From Streptomyces sp. NBC_00461 (GTDB lineage: Bacteria; Actinomycetota; Actinomycetes; Streptomycetales; Streptomycetaceae), in NCBI RefSeq assembly GCF_036013935.1, contig NZ_CP107902.1, positions 2,575,001 through 2,639,000 of the forward strand: a stretch of DNA of 64,000 bases, in the 5' to 3' direction. Position 1 is the stretch's first letter. Every line of letters begins with the position of its first letter. The position numbers and the translations under genes were made by a program. The notes beneath the pieces were generated by a model. It did not search any database. It was given only the letters and a program-made list of their open reading frames with translations, and was not told the DNA's origin. Shown here piece after piece: positions 62,635 to 64,000 of this stretch.

Positions 62635-64000
62635 GTGGATACGACCCTTCAGGACCCTCTGGTCGGGCAGGTGCTCGACGGGCGCTATCGCGTGGAGGCG
62701 CGGATCGCGGTCGGCGGGATGGCCACGGTCTACCGGGCCCTGGACACCCGCCTCGACCGGGTGCTCGCGCTCAAGGTGATGCACCCCTCGCTCGCCGCCG
62801 ACGGCACCTTCGTCGACCGGTTCATCCGGGAGGCGAAGTCCGTCGCCCGGCTGGCCCATCCGAACGTGGTGCAGGTCTTCGACCAGGGCACCGACGGGTC
62901 GTACGTCTATCTCGCCATGGAGTACGTCGCCGGATGCACCCTGCGGGACGTGCTGCGCGAGCGCGGGGCGCTGCAGCCGCGCGCCGCGCTGGACATCCTG
63001 GAGCCGGTGCTGGCCGCGCTCGGTGCCGCGCACCGCGCCGGTTTCGTGCACCGGGACATGAAGCCGGAGAACGTGCTGATAGGAGACGACGGCCGGGTCA
63101 AGGTCGCCGACTTCGGCCTCGTCCGCTCCGTGGACACGGTCACCAACACCACGGGGACGGTCCTCGGCACCGTCTCCTACCTCGCGCCGGAGCAGATCGA
63201 GCACGGCACCGCCGACCCCCGGGTCGACGTGTACGCGTGCGGTGTCGTGCTGTACGAGATGCTGACGGGCGACCGGCCGCACTACGGGGACTCCCCGGCC
63301 ACCGTCCTCTACAAGCACATCCACGAGGACGTCCCGCCGCCGTCGGCCGCCGTGCCGGGGCTGGCGTACGCGCTGGACGCGCTGGTCGCGTCGGCCACCG
63401 CCCGCACCCCCGACATCCGCCCGCAGGACGCGGTGGCGCTGCTCGCGCAGGCGCGCGAGGTGCGCGCCGCGCTCAGCGTGGACCAGCTGGACGCGATGCC
63501 CCCGCAGGCGCTCGCCTCGGACCACCGGGACATCTCCGCGGACCGTACGAGCGTGATCCCGCGCGGGCTGACGGTGCAGCGCCCGCTGCCGGTGAACGAG
63601 GACGACGACCGGCAGGCGCTGCACCACACCAGCGTGCTGCAGACTCCCCCGCCGCTGCCGCCGCGCCGTCGCGGCGCGCGCGGCCGGCGCGGTCCGCTCG
63701 CGATCGTCGTCGCGGTGCTGCTGATCCTCGGGGTCGGCACGGGTGTCTGGTACATCAACTCCGGCCAGTTCACCAAGGTCCCGCCGGTACTGGCGAAGAC
63801 CCAGGTGGAGGCGCGCAAGCAGCTGGACGACGCCGGGCTGGACCTCGGCAGGATCAAGCACGCCTACAGCGACACGGTGAAGCGGGGCACGGTCATCAGT
63901 TCCGACCCCGTGCCCGGCAGCCGCGTCCGCGACAACGCGTCCGTGACGCTCACCCTCTCCGACGGCCCGGAGACCGTGCAGGTGCCCGACCTGGAGAGCC
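62635..64000 (+). CDS. PASTA-domain Ser/Thr protein kinase (partial, runs off the end)
   Basis: The first 455 residues are present. The kinase domain (about 15-280) has IAVGGMATVYRALD as glycine loop (Ala where the first Gly is common), K47 in LALKVMHP, HRDMKPENVL with D141, DFG at 159-161 and LGTVSYLAPEQIE in the activation segment. A Pro/Arg-rich juxtamembrane stretch leads to one membrane helix (about 355-375) and then PASTA repeats (first VPPVLAKTQVEARKQLDDAG, next beginning VQVPDLES) that sense peptidoglycan fragments in PknB-type kinases. The neighbouring Rv2175c-type gene points to a PknL-like relation, but PknL lacks PASTA domains, so the pair is not strictly equivalent. No ribosome site; leaderless GTG. 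Confidence 0.95.
   Translation, partial: MDTTLQDPLVGQVLDGRYRVEARIAVGGMATVYRALDTRLDRVLALKVMHPSLAADGTFVDRFIREAKSVARLAHPNVVQVFDQGTDGSYVYLAMEYVAGCTLRDVLRERGALQPRAALDILEPVLAALGAAHRAGFVHRDMKPENVLIGDDGRVKVADFGLVRSVDTVTNTTGTVLGTVSYLAPEQIEHGTADPRVDVYACGVVLYEMLTGDRPHYGDSPATVLYKHIHEDVPPPSAAVPGLAYALDALVASATARTPDIRPQDAVALLAQAREVRAALSVDQLDAMPPQALASDHRDISADRTSVIPRGLTVQRPLPVNEDDDRQALHHTSVLQTPPPLPPRRRGARGRRGPLAIVVAVLLILGVGTGVWYINSGQFTKVPPVLAKTQVEARKQLDDAGLDLGRIKHAYSDTVKRGTVISSDPVPGSRVRDNASVTLTLSDGPETVQVPDLES

Overview
The window is chromosomal DNA of a high-GC actinomycete, almost certainly a Streptomyces. The evidence is strong G/C bias at third codon positions, frequent GTG starts, and a division and cell-wall (dcw) cluster in the order rsmH-ftsL-ftsI-murE-murF-mraY-murD-ftsW-murG-ftsQ-ftsZ-pgeF-yggS-sepF-yggT-divIVA. 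This cluster lacks ftsA, murC and ddl, is followed by an ileS with a T-box leader, and is flanked by typical Streptomyces families (DUF3040, SAV_6107-type HEPN, YhgE/Pip). No insertion sequence, prophage, CRISPR array, tRNA or rRNA was seen. Gene boundaries come from reading frames, ribosome binding sites and family knowledge; no database search was possible.

Layout. 1-2.4 kb: an ABC-2 exporter pair cut by the window edge, and a NYN-domain protein. 2.6-6.4 kb: a tiny hydrophilic protein and dnaE (replicative DNA polymerase III alpha). 6.6-13.9 kb: a DUF2252 protein, an orphan membrane protein beside a membrane-anchored DsbA-like protein, a Tat-exported PhoD phosphatase, a dienelactone-hydrolase-like enzyme, an MscS channel and an SDR. 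14-19.2 kb (minus strand): a CPA1 antiporter, then a run of DksA-like protein, lspA, an RluD-type pseudouridine synthase and a GNAT. 19.5-22.9 kb: T-box plus ileS. 23.2-41.0 kb (minus strand): the dcw cluster, with a main promoter in front of rsmH and internal promoters in front of ftsW and ftsZ. 41.5-47.2 kb: beta-carbonic anhydrase, then a MoxR/DUF58/transglutaminase operon. 47.2-49.5 kb: DUF3040, methyltransferase and HEPN genes. 49.6-53.2 kb: a degenerate ABC-type ATPase, a YhgE/Pip membrane protein and a TetR regulator behind a palindromic operator. 53.7-60.2 kb: a CrtI-like oxidoreductase, a membrane protein with a Tyr/Gln-rich tail, metF, thiE, an Rv2175c-type DNA-binding protein, a ferredoxin-reductase-like flavoprotein and a small unknown. 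60.2-62.5 kb: a TPP riboswitch and thiO-thiS-thiG. 62.6 kb to the end: a PASTA Ser/Thr kinase cut by the window edge.

How the parts work together. The dcw genes make the lipid-linked peptidoglycan precursor (MurE, MurF, MraY, MurD, MurG) and the septal machinery (FtsZ, SepF, FtsQ, FtsL, FtsW, FtsI), and DivIVA directs polar growth. Upstream neighbours supply replication (DnaE), lipoprotein processing (LspA) and translation (IleS). The thi genes make the thiazole half of thiamine under TPP control. The most noteworthy items are: an IleRS with a swapped HIGH signature behind a translational T-box; the TetR-controlled degenerate ATPase/YhgE operon; a DksA zinc finger fused to a histone-H1-like tail; tandem duplications that overlap three stop codons; and a recurring -10 hexamer 6-8 nt before start codons that predicts leaderless mRNAs.
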